A DNA stretch of 20,986 nucleotides from an uncultured Muribaculaceae bacterium (GTDB lineage: Bacteria > Bacteroidota > Bacteroidia > Bacteroidales > Muribaculaceae), in the NCBI GenBank assembly GCA_910583775.1, contig CAJTYD010000058.1:1-20986 (forward strand), in the 5' to 3' direction. Of the stretch, positions 1-8,552 are shown piece by piece. The position numbers and the translations under genes are program-made. The notes below the pieces were generated by a model. The model did no database searches. It saw nothing but the letters and a program-made list of their open reading frames with translations, and was not told the DNA's origin. Numbering within the stretch: position 1 is the first letter of the stretch; each line of letters starts with the position of its first letter.

Positions 1-71
1 ACTTGGCTCCTCGGAGCCGTTAACAAACTCTCAAAAAATAACCGAAGTATTGTTTTTTACATTATGTGAAT

Positions 72-161
72 TTTTCCAAAATATATGATAAAATTGTCCA
101 AAATTGCATAAATTATCCTTATTTTTGTGATATGGACAATTGAAACATATATTTTGGAAAA
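72..161. promoter_or_regulatory. Four-half-site symmetric operator-like array upstream of the lyase gene
   Basis: The plus strand carries TTTTCCAAAAT at 72-82 and TTGTCCAAAAT at 94-104, a direct repeat with a 22-base period, or two helical turns. The minus strand carries the mirror image: TTTTCCAAAAT read from 161 to 151 and TTGTCCA read from 139 to 133, again 22 bases apart. The outer arms are a perfect 16-base inverted repeat (72-87 with 146-161) and the inner arms a perfect 9-base one (92-100 with 133-141), with 4-base gaps on both sides. Direct repeats about two turns apart suit a dimeric AraC-type DNA-binding domain, and the hybrid sensor encoded nearby ends in one. That this sensor binds here is inference. 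The array could also fold as a hairpin in RNA or bind another regulator. Confidence 0.6.
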
Positions 162-191
162 TATCTTCAGTCCTTATAACCATATATGTAC

Positions 192-199
192 TATTTTTG
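192..199 (+). promoter_or_regulatory. Probable -7 element of the lyase promoter (no -33)
   Basis: TATTTTTG matches the Bacteroidales -7 consensus TAnnTTTG and lies 21 bases before the lyase start codon, which implies a very short leader. No TTTG or TTG is found 19-21 bases upstream (about 167-173). A missing -33 element suits a promoter that depends on an activator, and the operator-like array ends at 161, just upstream of where the -33 element would lie. Confidence 0.5.
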
Positions 200-220
200 A
201 GAAAAATTTAGTCTGATATC

Positions 221-2137
221 ATGAAAAGGATTCTGTTTATACTGCTTGTCTGTTTCCTTTCGGTCGAGGCGTCGGCCTATACTGAAAGAAACCTGATTCA
301 GTCGAGAACGACCCGGGAGGATCTCGCCGGGATGCTTGTACGCGACAGGAACTGGGTGAAGCTGCCGGCATATACCGACCGTGCCGCCTGGGATTCACTG
401 CTTGGCGACTCTAAGGATTATTATATTAATAGAGGAGAGAAGCTTCTTGACTACGGCTGGCCTCGCGTCAAGGCCACCGACTATCTCGAATACGAGCGCA
501 GCGGCAACCGCAAGATCATGGAGAATCCTCTTGATTCAAACAACATCGCCGTGGCCGACCTCCTGATGGCGGAACTCGCCGAGGGGAAAGGGCGCTTCAT
601 CGACCAGCTTATCAACGGCGTCTACGCCGCGGCCGAGATGACCACGTGGGCCCTGAGCGCCCATACGCCCAATCAGCCGAGCCACCGTTCCATACAGGCA
701 TACGATTATCCGATGATCGACCTCGTCTCGGGCGACATGGGAGGTCTTTTCGGATGGGTCTATTATTTCATGAAACCGGAATTCGACAAAATCGACCCTG
801 AGATCTCTCGCCGTCTGAAGCATGAGCTCAAGACCCGGGTTCTCGACCCTTATCTCAATGTCGACACATGGTGGTGGGACGGCAGCCGCAAATACAACGG
901 ACGCATGCTCAACAACTGGAGTCCGTGGTGTCTGAGCAACGTGCTGATGACCTCGATGCTTGTCGAGGACGATCCGCAGCGTTATGCCGACACTGCCTGG
1001 TTCACACTGCTCGGAATGGATAAGTTCCTTAATTATATTCATGGCGACGGAGCCTGCGAGGAGGGCCCTTCCTACTGGGGCCACGCCGCCGGCAAGACTC
1101 TCGACTATATCGACCTCCTTAAACTCGCCACCGGCGGAAAACTTGATTTGGGCGACAATAAGCTTATCAAGGATATGGGCGAATACATAGCCCGGTCGTA
1201 TGTAGGCGACGGCTGGGTTGTGAATTTCGCGGATGCATCGGCACGCGGAGGAGGAGATCCCTATCTCTGCTACCGTTACGGTGACGCCGTGGATTCGGAT
1301 ATTCTGAAATCGTTCGCCGCCGCGATGTATGAGAAACAGGATGGAGGAAAGCCCGCTTATAACGGTCGGGATATTTTCCGAACTTTCCAGGCCCTGGAGA
1401 TCGCTCCGAAGCTTCGTAAAGGGAGCCCTAAGCTGATACGCGAGCCGCTCACCTGGTATCCGGAGACTGAATTCTGCTATATCACTACCCCGCAGGGTCT
1501 CTTCTTCGCTTCCAAAGGAGGATATAACGACGAAAGCCATAATCATAACGATGCCGGAACATTCTCTTTGTGGGCCGACAGTTTTCCGATCATAATCGAT
1601 GCGGGCGTCGGGACATATACGCGTCAGACTTTCAGTAAGGACCGATACAAGATATGGACGATGCAGAGCGGATGGCATAATCTTCCGGTTATAAACGGCT
1701 TTGAGGAACCCTACGGGCGGCAGTTCAAGGCATCGGCAGCGAAAGCCTCTAAAAATCATTTCGAGCTTGATCTTGTTTCGGCCTATCCCGAATCGGCGAA
1801 AATAAAGAGCTGGAAACGCGGATATGACGTCAAGAAGCGCGAGGTGAAGATAACCGACCGTTTCGAACTTTCCGAGGCGGTGGCGCCGAATGTGGTGAAT
1901 TTCATGACCTGGGGAGAGATCGATACCTCAAAAGCGGGTAAGATCAGGATTGAGGTCAAGGGGCATAAGGCCGAGATCGATTATGACCCGGCGACGTTCG
2001 ATGTGACGGTTACCGACCAGCCGCTTCCAGACCCGCGTCTGAGCAATGTCTGGGGTCCGAAGATCTCACGCATCTCGCTGATCGACAAAAAGGCGCGTAC
2101 GGCAGGTCACTACACCTTTACCGTAAAAGCTCTCTAA
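221..2137 (+). CDS. Secreted heparinase II/III-family polysaccharide lyase
   Basis: 638 residues. Residues 1-19 form a signal peptide ending at VEASA, so the enzyme is exported. The N-terminal part (about 50-390) looks like the alpha/alpha-toroid of the heparinase II/III fold, with NNW at 231-233 and EGPSYWGH at 281-288. The C-terminal beta domain begins near 410 and holds the family signature SHNHNDAGTFSLW at 439-451, with His442 and Tyr285 as candidate catalytic or metal-site residues. Such enzymes cut uronic-acid polysaccharides by beta-elimination, leaving 4,5-unsaturated uronic acid at the new non-reducing end. The GH88 gene 51 bases downstream removes exactly that sugar, which supports the assignment. 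The PL family (12, 15, 21, 33 or other) and the substrate (glycosaminoglycan, bacterial or algal uronan) cannot be fixed from the sequence alone. Confidence 0.88.
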   Translation: MKRILFILLVCFLSVEASAYTERNLIQSRTTREDLAGMLVRDRNWVKLPAYTDRAAWDSLLGDSKDYYINRGEKLLDYGWPRVKATDYLEYERSGNRKIMENPLDSNNIAVADLLMAELAEGKGRFIDQLINGVYAAAEMTTWALSAHTPNQPSHRSIQAYDYPMIDLVSGDMGGLFGWVYYFMKPEFDKIDPEISRRLKHELKTRVLDPYLNVDTWWWDGSRKYNGRMLNNWSPWCLSNVLMTSMLVEDDPQRYADTAWFTLLGMDKFLNYIHGDGACEEGPSYWGHAAGKTLDYIDLLKLATGGKLDLGDNKLIKDMGEYIARSYVGDGWVVNFADASARGGGDPYLCYRYGDAVDSDILKSFAAAMYEKQDGGKPAYNGRDIFRTFQALEIAPKLRKGSPKLIREPLTWYPETEFCYITTPQGLFFASKGGYNDESHNHNDAGTFSLWADSFPIIIDAGVGTYTRQTFSKDRYKIWTMQSGWHNLPVINGFEEPYGRQFKASAAKASKNHFELDLVSAYPESAKIKSWKRGYDVKKREVKITDRFELSEAVAPNVVNFMTWGEIDTSKAGKIRIEVKGHKAEIDYDPATFDVTVTDQPLPDPRLSNVWGPKISRISLIDKKARTAGHYTFTVKAL

Positions 2138-2188
2138 TCGCGTATATAATCATAACTCTAACCATAAAATCTAACATCTAAACAGAAT

Positions 2189-3406
2189 ATGAAAAATATT
2201 TTGATGACGACACTGATTTCGGCATTCCTTCTGGGATCAGCCTCCATGGAAGCCAAATCTCCCTCCAAATGGGAAAAAGAGGCCGTCAGAAACGCCCGCG
2301 AGCAGATGGGACTGCAGATCCAGGCCATAGAAAACGACAGATCGGGAAAGGTCCTGAATCCGGTTACGACCAAGCTCAACCGCTATGCCACGGCTTATTG
2401 CGGCTATGAGGACTGGCGCAGCGGTTTCTTTCCCGGCAGCGTCTGGTATCTCTACGAGCTTACGGGAGACAGAAGCCTTCTGCCGTTGGCCCAGAAATAT
2501 ACGGAAGCCATCAAGGATGCTCAGAATCTAACGTGGCACCACGACATAGGCTTCATCATCAACTGCAGTTTCGGAAACGGGAGGCGCTTTGTGAAGGAGG
2601 ATGAATACAACAATGTGCTCGTTCAGGCGGCAAAATCGCTCTGCACCCGCTTCCGTCCGGGCGCGGGAATCATCCAGAGCTGGAACGTGACAGGCAATTC
2701 CTGGCAGGCGAAAAGAGGCTGGACGTGTCCGGTTATCATCGACAACATGATGAATCTCGAGCTTCTTTTCGAGGCGACGAAGATTTCCGGCGACAGCACA
2801 TTCTACAAAGTGGCCGTCAGCCATGCCGACCGCACGATGGCCGAGCATTTCCGTCCCGACGGAAGCTGTTATCATGTTATAGACTATGACGCGGAGACGG
2901 GGAAGGTGCTTCATCGCCACACCGCCCAGGGCTACGCTCATGAATCGGCATGGTCGCGCGGACAGTCATGGGCCATCTACGCCTACACAATGTGCTATCG
3001 CGAGACAGGCAACCCGAAATATCTCGATCAGGCGGTCAAGACATTCAGATTCATGAAGAACCATCCGGCGATGCCGGCCGACTGCATCCCTTACTGGGAT
3101 ATGGACGCTCCCGACATTCCGTATGAGCCGAGGGATGTGTCTACGGCAGCCGTCATAGCCTCGGCTCTCTATGAGCTATTAACCTATCCGGTAGAGAATC
3201 CTAAGGAATGCCGTGATTATGCCGACAGGATCATGAAATCGCTCGCCTCTGCCGACTATACGGCAAAACCCGGCGAGAACGGACGCTTCATCCTTATGCA
3301 CAGCGTGGGAAGCATTCCTCACAATAACGAGATTGACGTCCCCCTGAATTATGCCGATTATTACTATCTCGAGGCTCTTCTGCGCAGGAGGAACCTCGAT
3401 AGATGA
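2189..3406 (+). CDS. GH88 unsaturated glucuronyl hydrolase
   Basis: 405 residues with a signal peptide (about 1-22, ending near SMEA). The protein is an (alpha/alpha)6-barrel glycoside hydrolase of family GH88. Visible signatures are HHDIGF at 117-122 with Asp119, IIDNMMNLELL at 183-193 with Asp185 (the expected pair of catalytic acids), ESAWSRGQSWAIYAY near 252-266, and the late YWDMDAP...PRDVSTAA segment. GH88 enzymes hydrate the double bond of the 4,5-unsaturated uronic acid left by polysaccharide lyases, releasing it from the oligosaccharide. It most likely acts in the periplasm, and it shares a transcript with the lyase just upstream (51-base gap, no separate promoter seen). Family assignment is firm; linkage and sulfation preference are unknown. 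GH105 is a less likely alternative because the spacing and motifs fit GH88. Confidence 0.93.
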   Translation: MKNILMTTLISAFLLGSASMEAKSPSKWEKEAVRNAREQMGLQIQAIENDRSGKVLNPVTTKLNRYATAYCGYEDWRSGFFPGSVWYLYELTGDRSLLPLAQKYTEAIKDAQNLTWHHDIGFIINCSFGNGRRFVKEDEYNNVLVQAAKSLCTRFRPGAGIIQSWNVTGNSWQAKRGWTCPVIIDNMMNLELLFEATKISGDSTFYKVAVSHADRTMAEHFRPDGSCYHVIDYDAETGKVLHRHTAQGYAHESAWSRGQSWAIYAYTMCYRETGNPKYLDQAVKTFRFMKNHPAMPADCIPYWDMDAPDIPYEPRDVSTAAVIASALYELLTYPVENPKECRDYADRIMKSLASADYTAKPGENGRFILMHSVGSIPHNNEIDVPLNYADYYYLEALLRRRNLDR

Positions 3407-3533
3407 GAAATACGGAAAGAATAATGAAAATAGTTTCGGAAATAATGATTCAGAAATAAAGTCTGGTAGAAAAAATCATCTTTTTATTTTGTTTTGGGTA
3501 GAAGCTGTAACTACTCGATAAGGCAATGAATTT

Positions 3534-6500
3534 TCAAGAGCCCGGTAGTTGCCCGGAGTCTGTCGCTTCCTCGCGGCAGACTCCTGTTGTTTCTCCTCGC
3601 ATGGTCTGGTATTTCTGAGGAGAGACACCAAACTGTTTCTTGAAGCAGCGGCTGAAATAAACCTGCGAGGCGAAGCCGCTTAATTCGGCGACCTCGGTGA
3701 TGCTCAGATGTGGTTTGGCAACAAGGGTCGCGGCGGCATGCTTGAGCCTGTAGTTCAGGATAAAGGCATTGGGCGTCATTCCTGTCAGAGCCTTGAACTT
3801 GCTGTAGAAGAGCGAGCGGGAGACGGCGAGCTCGCGGCAGAGAAGAGGTATGTCGAGTTCCTGTTCGGAGATGTGCGATTCTATGATCTCGGTGGTGCGC
3901 CTGAGAAGGTCGCGGTCCAAGGGGTTTATTACAGTCACGTCGATTTCCGATACAGGTTTGTTCTCTATCTGTCGCTGGAGCATGCGTCGCTTGCGCAGGA
4001 GATTGTCGATGCGGGCGAGAAGCACTGGGAAGTCGAAAGGTTTCGTGACATATTCGTCTGCATTGGCGTTGAAGCCTTCGAGACGCGATTCGGAGGCGTT
4101 CAGGGCCGTAAGAAGGATAACAGGGATATGGCAAAGCTCCATGTCCATCTTTACAGCGCGGCAAAGATCGAAACCGTTCATTTTCGGCATCATGATGTCG
4201 GAGATGATGATGTCGGGCTGAGCCCGGCGAATTGCCCTCAGGGCATCGTCGCCGTCACCGGCCAGCAGGACTTTGTAATATGTAGAGAAATATGAGGCGA
4301 GATTTTCGCGCAGCTCCACATTGTCTTCCACAATCATCAGCACCGGGTCTCCACTCTCTTTGCCCTCTTTATCGGAATCTTTGCAGTCTTCATCGTGATT
4401 CTCCGGGATATCTTCGGCAGCGATGGCCGGAAGATCCTGCGAAGGGAGCGCTACCTCCGAAGGGTTGAGCGAGGTAGGTTCGAATTCGACATTGGCGTCG
4501 TTGCGGAACGGGAGATCCGAGCCGGGAATGCGGACGGTGAATGTCGATCCCTTTCCCTCGTGGCTTTCTACGGAGATAGCGCCGTGATGGCTGTCCATGA
4601 TGGATTTGGCGAAGGCCAGGCCTATGCCCGTGCTTTTGTAGTTGAGGTCGTCATGCTTGAGTTCGTCGGCCGAGCCGTTGTAATACTGCTCGAAAATGAG
4701 GGGCAGATCATGGCTTGAGATTCCTTTGCCTGTGTCGGTGAAACTGCAGAGCACGTCTCCGTCGGGAGCCTGGTTGACCCGGCAGATGATGCTGCCTCCG
4801 TCGGAGGTATATTTGAATGCGTTGGAGAGGATGTTGACAAGTACGCGGTCGATAAGCCATGGATCGAAATATCCGAACACCGGTTTTTCCGGAATCTCGA
4901 CTTTGAAATCTATATCCCTTTTCATGGCATAATCCGCGAAAGGATTTGCTATGCGTTTGAGAATCTGTCCGGCGTCGTGACGCCCGATGCGGAGCACCTG
5001 CCTGTTTTGCTGGAGCTTGCGGAATTCAAGCAGCTGGGTGATGAGGTAGCTTAGATTCTCGGCGTGTCGACGGACGCGTTTAAGATGGTTCACGAGCCTT
5101 TCATTCCTTTGGTTTCTGGAAATCAGGATGTCGATATGGCTTAGGATCAAGACAAGAGGCGTCTGAAACTCGTGGCTGACGTTTGTGAAAAACACTAATT
5201 TCTCATGATTCAGTTTCTCGATCTGGCGCCGTTCGAGTTTTTCTTTTTCAAGAGAGAGCCTGAGCCTCGCCGCATTCCGGGTCTTTACGATAAGATACCA
5301 CACGATAGCCGAGGCGATGACGAAATAAACCAGATAGGCCCATCCTGTGGCATACCAGGGGGATTTCACAACGACCTTGAGAGATATCTCACGGGGCTTT
5401 TCGGAGGATGATGCCGGGGTGAGCCTTGCTCTGAGGGTGTAGGTGCCCGGGGTGAGGTTGGTATAATGGATATAGCCGTTGTGGGCCGTCTGCCAGTCAT
5501 GGTCCACGCCGTCGAGCCTGTACTGGTATTTGTCTGCGTGTTCAGGATTTATGAAGTCGCATTCTGAAATCCAGATACCGAAACTCTTGTCGTCGGGACC
5601 GAGCCGGATCTCATGGGCCAGAGGAAGGGTCTCGTTCAGGATTCCGGTGTCGTCGCCCGGCACGATCCTGCGGCTTCCGATGGTGAGCCGTGAAAAGAAA
5701 ATGTCGTTCGGCCCGGCGCTTCTTTGATCGGGTTTCTCATCGAATATATCATCGGAGAGGACTGTTATTCCTTTGGTAGTTCCGACCAGCAGCGAGCCGT
5801 CGTCCCGGGCCATAAGGCCGCATTCGAAAATTATGTCGCCTGTCGGATTGAAGGTTGAGAAATTGATGGCCTTGATTTCTTTTGTCTTAGGATTGAATCT
5901 GACGATTTCCTTTTCGGTTGTGACAAAAACGTTCCCGTTTCTGCCTTTTGCAATGGCATAACAGTAATCGCTTGGCAGCTTGCTGTTTGCTGTGTTGAGC
6001 CGGAGGACCTTCGATCGGTCGTAAGGGAATAGAAATATTCCTTGCCCGAGCGTCGCGACAACGACTCCGTCATCGGTACATACAAGACGTGAAGGATTTG
6101 AAAAGGAGTTGGTATTCTGAAAATAAGGTATTTGTCCTCCAGATTTCCCATTTGGGCCAAGAACGTGGAGTTTTGTGCCGTTAAAGACATAAAACCATAG
6201 GTTGCCCTTTTTGTCGAAATCGAACTGTGGCGGCTGCACGTTGGAGATTTTCGAGATTTTTCCGGTTTTAAGTTCTATTGACGCCAGCCCGGCATTTGAC
6301 GACACGAAGAGCCTCTCTCCGTAGACTTTCAGATGATGGATAATATCTCCGATACCGGATTCATTTCCAGATAGATCGATGAGGTTCACTGTCTTGCCTG
6401 AAGAAATGTCATGATATGAAAGGCCGCCGAGATGCGTTCCTATGAAAATGCGGCCGGATACCTGGTCGTATGCCATTGCCTTGACATTATTCTGACGCAG

Positions 6501-7703
6501 CGAGTTGGGCCCGCTGAGGGTTGAAAGCTGCTGACGCAGGTTCCAGTCGGAGTCCACGCATGTCACTCCGCCGCCGTCAGTACCGAGCCAAAGGTTCCCG
6601 TCTCTGTCATACACCATATCGATAATGAATGAATGGTAGAGTCCCTGGGGAGACAGGCTGCCGTAGTCGAAATTGAAGGAGCCTTCGTGGTCGGGTGTGA
6701 AGTAGTTGACACCTCCGTAATAGCTCCCGGCCCAGACAGAACCCTGGCGGTCGCAGAAAACGCTGAAGATGGAGGAGTGGCTAAGGCCGTCGAGAATGGC
6801 GGGAATTGATATGTGCTTTGTCTGTCCTGTGGTAGGATCGAAGCAGAAAAGCCCCGAAAATGAACCGTACCATATCTTTCCGGAACGGTCTTCGGCTGCC
6901 ATGCGGGTCTGATCTGAGCCGCGTGCCCCTTTATGAAGGGAGGGCGCCGAGACGCGCACGGGCTCCTTCTCATCGCGGCTAAGACGATAGAGTCCTGATT
7001 TCGCAGCGCTTATCCAGAGCGTTCCGTCGCGGGAAATGAATGAAGAATAGATTGGATTCCCGGTCAGTAATGTCTTTTCCGAACGGGTGCGACGGTCGAT
7101 AACTGAAAGACCGTTGTCTGTGCTTATGTAGAAACATTTATCGGAAAATGTCAGATTGGATGCGTTTAAGATTTTTTTTGACTTCAGGATAAAAGAGATA
7201 TTGTCGGTAAGCCGGTCCTTGACATAGAGAGAGTCGTTTGAGATAAACGCTATCTCTCCCTTGTTTTCGGCGAGAGCCGAAATATCATAAGAGGATGTGA
7301 GAAGACTGAATCGTTCCTTTCGGAGGTCGAACCTGACGATGTCTCTGTCGATAAGGATGAATATGTTCCCGATAGAGTCGTTAGCGATTGCTTTCACCTC
7401 ATTACCGATCCAGATGTCGGAGCCTGTTTTCCAGTCTTTGATCCAGCCTTTATAGGAAACGATATTATGGCCGTCAAAAACATTGACGCCCTCTCTTGTG
7501 CCGAACCACATCCGTCCGAGCCGGTCCTGGGAGATCGCCATGACGGAGGGCTGGCTTAACCCTTGCGCGAGCGACAGATGCTTGAAATGCTCGGCACGGG
7601 ACGAGAGGTGAATAGTCAGGAATAAAGTTGCGGCAGCGATGACGCAGAGTGAAAATCGCGATGTCAAGGAGATAGAATGAGTTCGAAAAAATTTATTTCT
7701 CAT
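3534..7703 (-). CDS. Hybrid two-component system sensor/AraC-type regulator (HTCS)
   Basis: 1389 residues from the ATG at 7703, chosen because it places a membrane anchor (about 17-33) directly at the N-terminus. An in-frame ATG at 7862 would add 53 residues with no recognisable purpose. Order of parts: periplasmic two-component beta-propeller repeats (about 38-660, recurring DxxGxxWxGT-like strands), a Y_Y_Y domain (about 700-780), a transmembrane helix (786-806), the histidine-kinase dimerisation helix with SHEFQTP and His844, an ATPase domain (about 947-1060, N and G boxes visible), an acidic linker of about 55 residues, a receiver domain (about 1119-1237, Asp1169 in SDIMMPKMNG, Lys in VTKPF), and a C-terminal AraC-type helix-turn-helix (about 1264-1367). 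Such proteins detect polysaccharide fragments in the periplasm and switch on the adjacent locus. It lies tail-to-tail with the lyase/GH88 pair, its probable target. Confidence 0.96.
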   Translation of the reverse strand: MRNKFFRTHSISLTSRFSLCVIAAATLFLTIHLSSRAEHFKHLSLAQGLSQPSVMAISQDRLGRMWFGTREGVNVFDGHNIVSYKGWIKDWKTGSDIWIGNEVKAIANDSIGNIFILIDRDIVRFDLRKERFSLLTSSYDISALAENKGEIAFISNDSLYVKDRLTDNISFILKSKKILNASNLTFSDKCFYISTDNGLSVIDRRTRSEKTLLTGNPIYSSFISRDGTLWISAAKSGLYRLSRDEKEPVRVSAPSLHKGARGSDQTRMAAEDRSGKIWYGSFSGLFCFDPTTGQTKHISIPAILDGLSHSSIFSVFCDRQGSVWAGSYYGGVNYFTPDHEGSFNFDYGSLSPQGLYHSFIIDMVYDRDGNLWLGTDGGGVTCVDSDWNLRQQLSTLSGPNSLRQNNVKAMAYDQVSGRIFIGTHLGGLSYHDISSGKTVNLIDLSGNESGIGDIIHHLKVYGERLFVSSNAGLASIELKTGKISKISNVQPPQFDFDKKGNLWFYVFNGTKLHVLGPNGKSGGQIPYFQNTNSFSNPSRLVCTDDGVVVATLGQGIFLFPYDRSKVLRLNTANSKLPSDYCYAIAKGRNGNVFVTTEKEIVRFNPKTKEIKAINFSTFNPTGDIIFECGLMARDDGSLLVGTTKGITVLSDDIFDEKPDQRSAGPNDIFFSRLTIGSRRIVPGDDTGILNETLPLAHEIRLGPDDKSFGIWISECDFINPEHADKYQYRLDGVDHDWQTAHNGYIHYTNLTPGTYTLRARLTPASSSEKPREISLKVVVKSPWYATGWAYLVYFVIASAIVWYLIVKTRNAARLRLSLEKEKLERRQIEKLNHEKLVFFTNVSHEFQTPLVLILSHIDILISRNQRNERLVNHLKRVRRHAENLSYLITQLLEFRKLQQNRQVLRIGRHDAGQILKRIANPFADYAMKRDIDFKVEIPEKPVFGYFDPWLIDRVLVNILSNAFKYTSDGGSIICRVNQAPDGDVLCSFTDTGKGISSHDLPLIFEQYYNGSADELKHDDLNYKSTGIGLAFAKSIMDSHHGAISVESHEGKGSTFTVRIPGSDLPFRNDANVEFEPTSLNPSEVALPSQDLPAIAAEDIPENHDEDCKDSDKEGKESGDPVLMIVEDNVELRENLASYFSTYYKVLLAGDGDDALRAIRRAQPDIIISDIMMPKMNGFDLCRAVKMDMELCHIPVILLTALNASESRLEGFNANADEYVTKPFDFPVLLARIDNLLRKRRMLQRQIENKPVSEIDVTVINPLDRDLLRRTTEIIESHISEQELDIPLLCRELAVSRSLFYSKFKALTGMTPNAFILNYRLKHAAATLVAKPHLSITEVAELSGFASQVYFSRCFKKQFGVSPQKYQTMRGETTGVCREEATDSGQLPGS

Positions 7704-7805
7704 AGAAGTTTGAATCAGTCGGAAATACGCTCCAATATGACACATGTCGTATGATTTACTGAAAGAAAAGAGACACTTCCAGGGGAAGAATCGCTCGCCA
7801 TGATG

Positions 7806-7813
7806 CAAAAATA
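7806..7813 (-). promoter_or_regulatory. Possible -7 element for the HTCS gene
   Basis: On the minus strand this reads TATTTTTG, a full match to TAnnTTTG, about 100 bases upstream of the preferred start codon. The bases 20 positions further upstream give only a poor -33 match (ATG in place of TTG). If this is the promoter, the ATG at 7862 lies upstream of it and cannot be used, which agrees with the start at 7703. Confidence 0.3.
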
Positions 7814-7960
7814 ATAAAAATTCGTGAACTGTGTCATCCCGATGTGAAAAAAACAAGCACATCAGCTGCTTCCGGTTCTATTATCTTCTCAAAATCCTTT
7901 GAAAATAAATTTAAACACTTTCTTAGAACTTCGCAAAGAGGGCAGGGGGAGACGATAAGG

Positions 7961-7992
7961 TTTGGTGGAATCGGGATATTATTGTAATTTTG
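7961..7992 (+). promoter_or_regulatory. Bacteroidales promoter of the queF-queC-queD-queE operon
   Basis: TTTG at 7961-7964 and TAATTTTG at 7985-7992 are separated by 20 bases, a full match to the Bacteroidales TTTG/TAnnTTTG promoter. Transcription should start near 8000, giving a leader of about 60 bases. The longer queF reading frame from 7962 would begin inside this promoter, so it cannot be the translated start. Confidence 0.75.
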
Positions 7993-8060
7993 TAGTTTGC
8001 AGGGTTTGGGATAAGGAACAAGCTCTTGGAATTTTGAATCCTGCATTTAATCCGACAATT

Positions 8061-8540
8061 ATGCGAACAGACAAAGAACTTGAGGGCGTTACTCTCCTCG
8101 GAAATCAGGGAGTGAGATATTGCGGGGACTACGCCCCGGAAATACTCGAGACGTTCGAGAACAAACACCCGGAGAATGAATATGTGGTAACCTTCAACTG
8201 CCCGGAATTCACGACTCTTTGCCCGAAAACGGGTCAGCCTGATTTCGGACATATCTATATATCGTATATCCCGAGGGAAAGGATGGTTGAGAGCAAGAGC
8301 CTCAAGCTTTATCTATTCAGTTTCAGGAATCACGGCGATTTTCATGAGGATTGCGTGAACATCATCATGAAAGACCTTATCCGGCTGATGGATCCTCGAT
8401 ATATCGAGGTGAGGGGAATCTTCATGCCTCGAGGCGGAATCTCGATCTATCCCTTTGCCAATTATGGCGATGAGGATCATCAGGATTACGTGAAAAACCG
8501 ACGCATGGCGGTCCTTGACGACACTGTTTCTTTCAAGTAA
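8061..8540 (+). CDS. queF: NADPH-dependent preQ0 reductase (7-cyano-7-deazaguanine reductase)
   Basis: 159 residues from the ATG at 8061, downstream of the promoter and matching the length of single-domain QueF. The enzyme reduces the nitrile of 7-cyano-7-deazaguanine (preQ0) to the amine preQ1, the base inserted into tRNA on the way to queuosine. The catalytic segment FTTLCPKTGQPDFG (50-63) carries Cys54, which forms the thioimide with substrate, and Asp61. The QueF motif ESKSLKLY (77-84) binds NADPH, and His95 and Glu96 complete the substrate pocket. These positions fall one before the Bacillus subtilis residues Cys55, Asp62, His96 and Glu97. It is the first gene of the operon; queC follows after 12 bases. 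Confidence 0.96.
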   Translation: MRTDKELEGVTLLGNQGVRYCGDYAPEILETFENKHPENEYVVTFNCPEFTTLCPKTGQPDFGHIYISYIPRERMVESKSLKLYLFSFRNHGDFHEDCVNIIMKDLIRLMDPRYIEVRGIFMPRGGISIYPFANYGDEDHQDYVKNRRMAVLDDTVSFK

Positions 8541-8552
8541 AAGAGAAAATAT

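Larger units (their letters stand above)
7704..8060. other. Divergent intergenic region between the HTCS gene and queF
   Basis: These 357 bases separate two divergently transcribed units. They hold a convincing plus-strand promoter for the queuosine operon (7961-7992) and a weak minus-strand candidate for the sensor gene (7806-7813). Open frames extend into the region from both sides, but neither extension adds conserved protein sequence. I looked for a preQ1 riboswitch ahead of queF and did not recognise one. Confidence 0.6.

Noticed and set aside
1..69. C-terminal end of an upstream gene (open frame 1-66, stop at 67-69) and a hairpin at 5-18
   Set aside because: Too short to recognise a protein, and the GGCTCC/GGAGCC hairpin lacks a following T-run, so neither a gene end nor a terminator can be supported.
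536..1759. A 407-codon open frame on the minus strand opposite the lyase gene
   Set aside because: No recognisable domain, and fully contained in a well-supported gene with signal peptide and family motifs.
3407..3533. Terminator between the GH88 gene and the HTCS gene
   Set aside because: T-rich and A-rich runs exist, but no stem longer than about four pairs precedes them.
7704..7862. N-terminal extension of the HTCS from the ATG at 7862
   Set aside because: The extension has no domain, lies before a clean signal anchor, and a possible -7 element falls inside it.
7962..8060. N-terminal extension of QueF
   Set aside because: It would start within the promoter, and the added residues are absent from QueF of known length.
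7993..8060. preQ1 riboswitch ahead of queF
   Set aside because: I could not match the leader to the conserved elements of known preQ1 classes. A covariance-model search was not possible.
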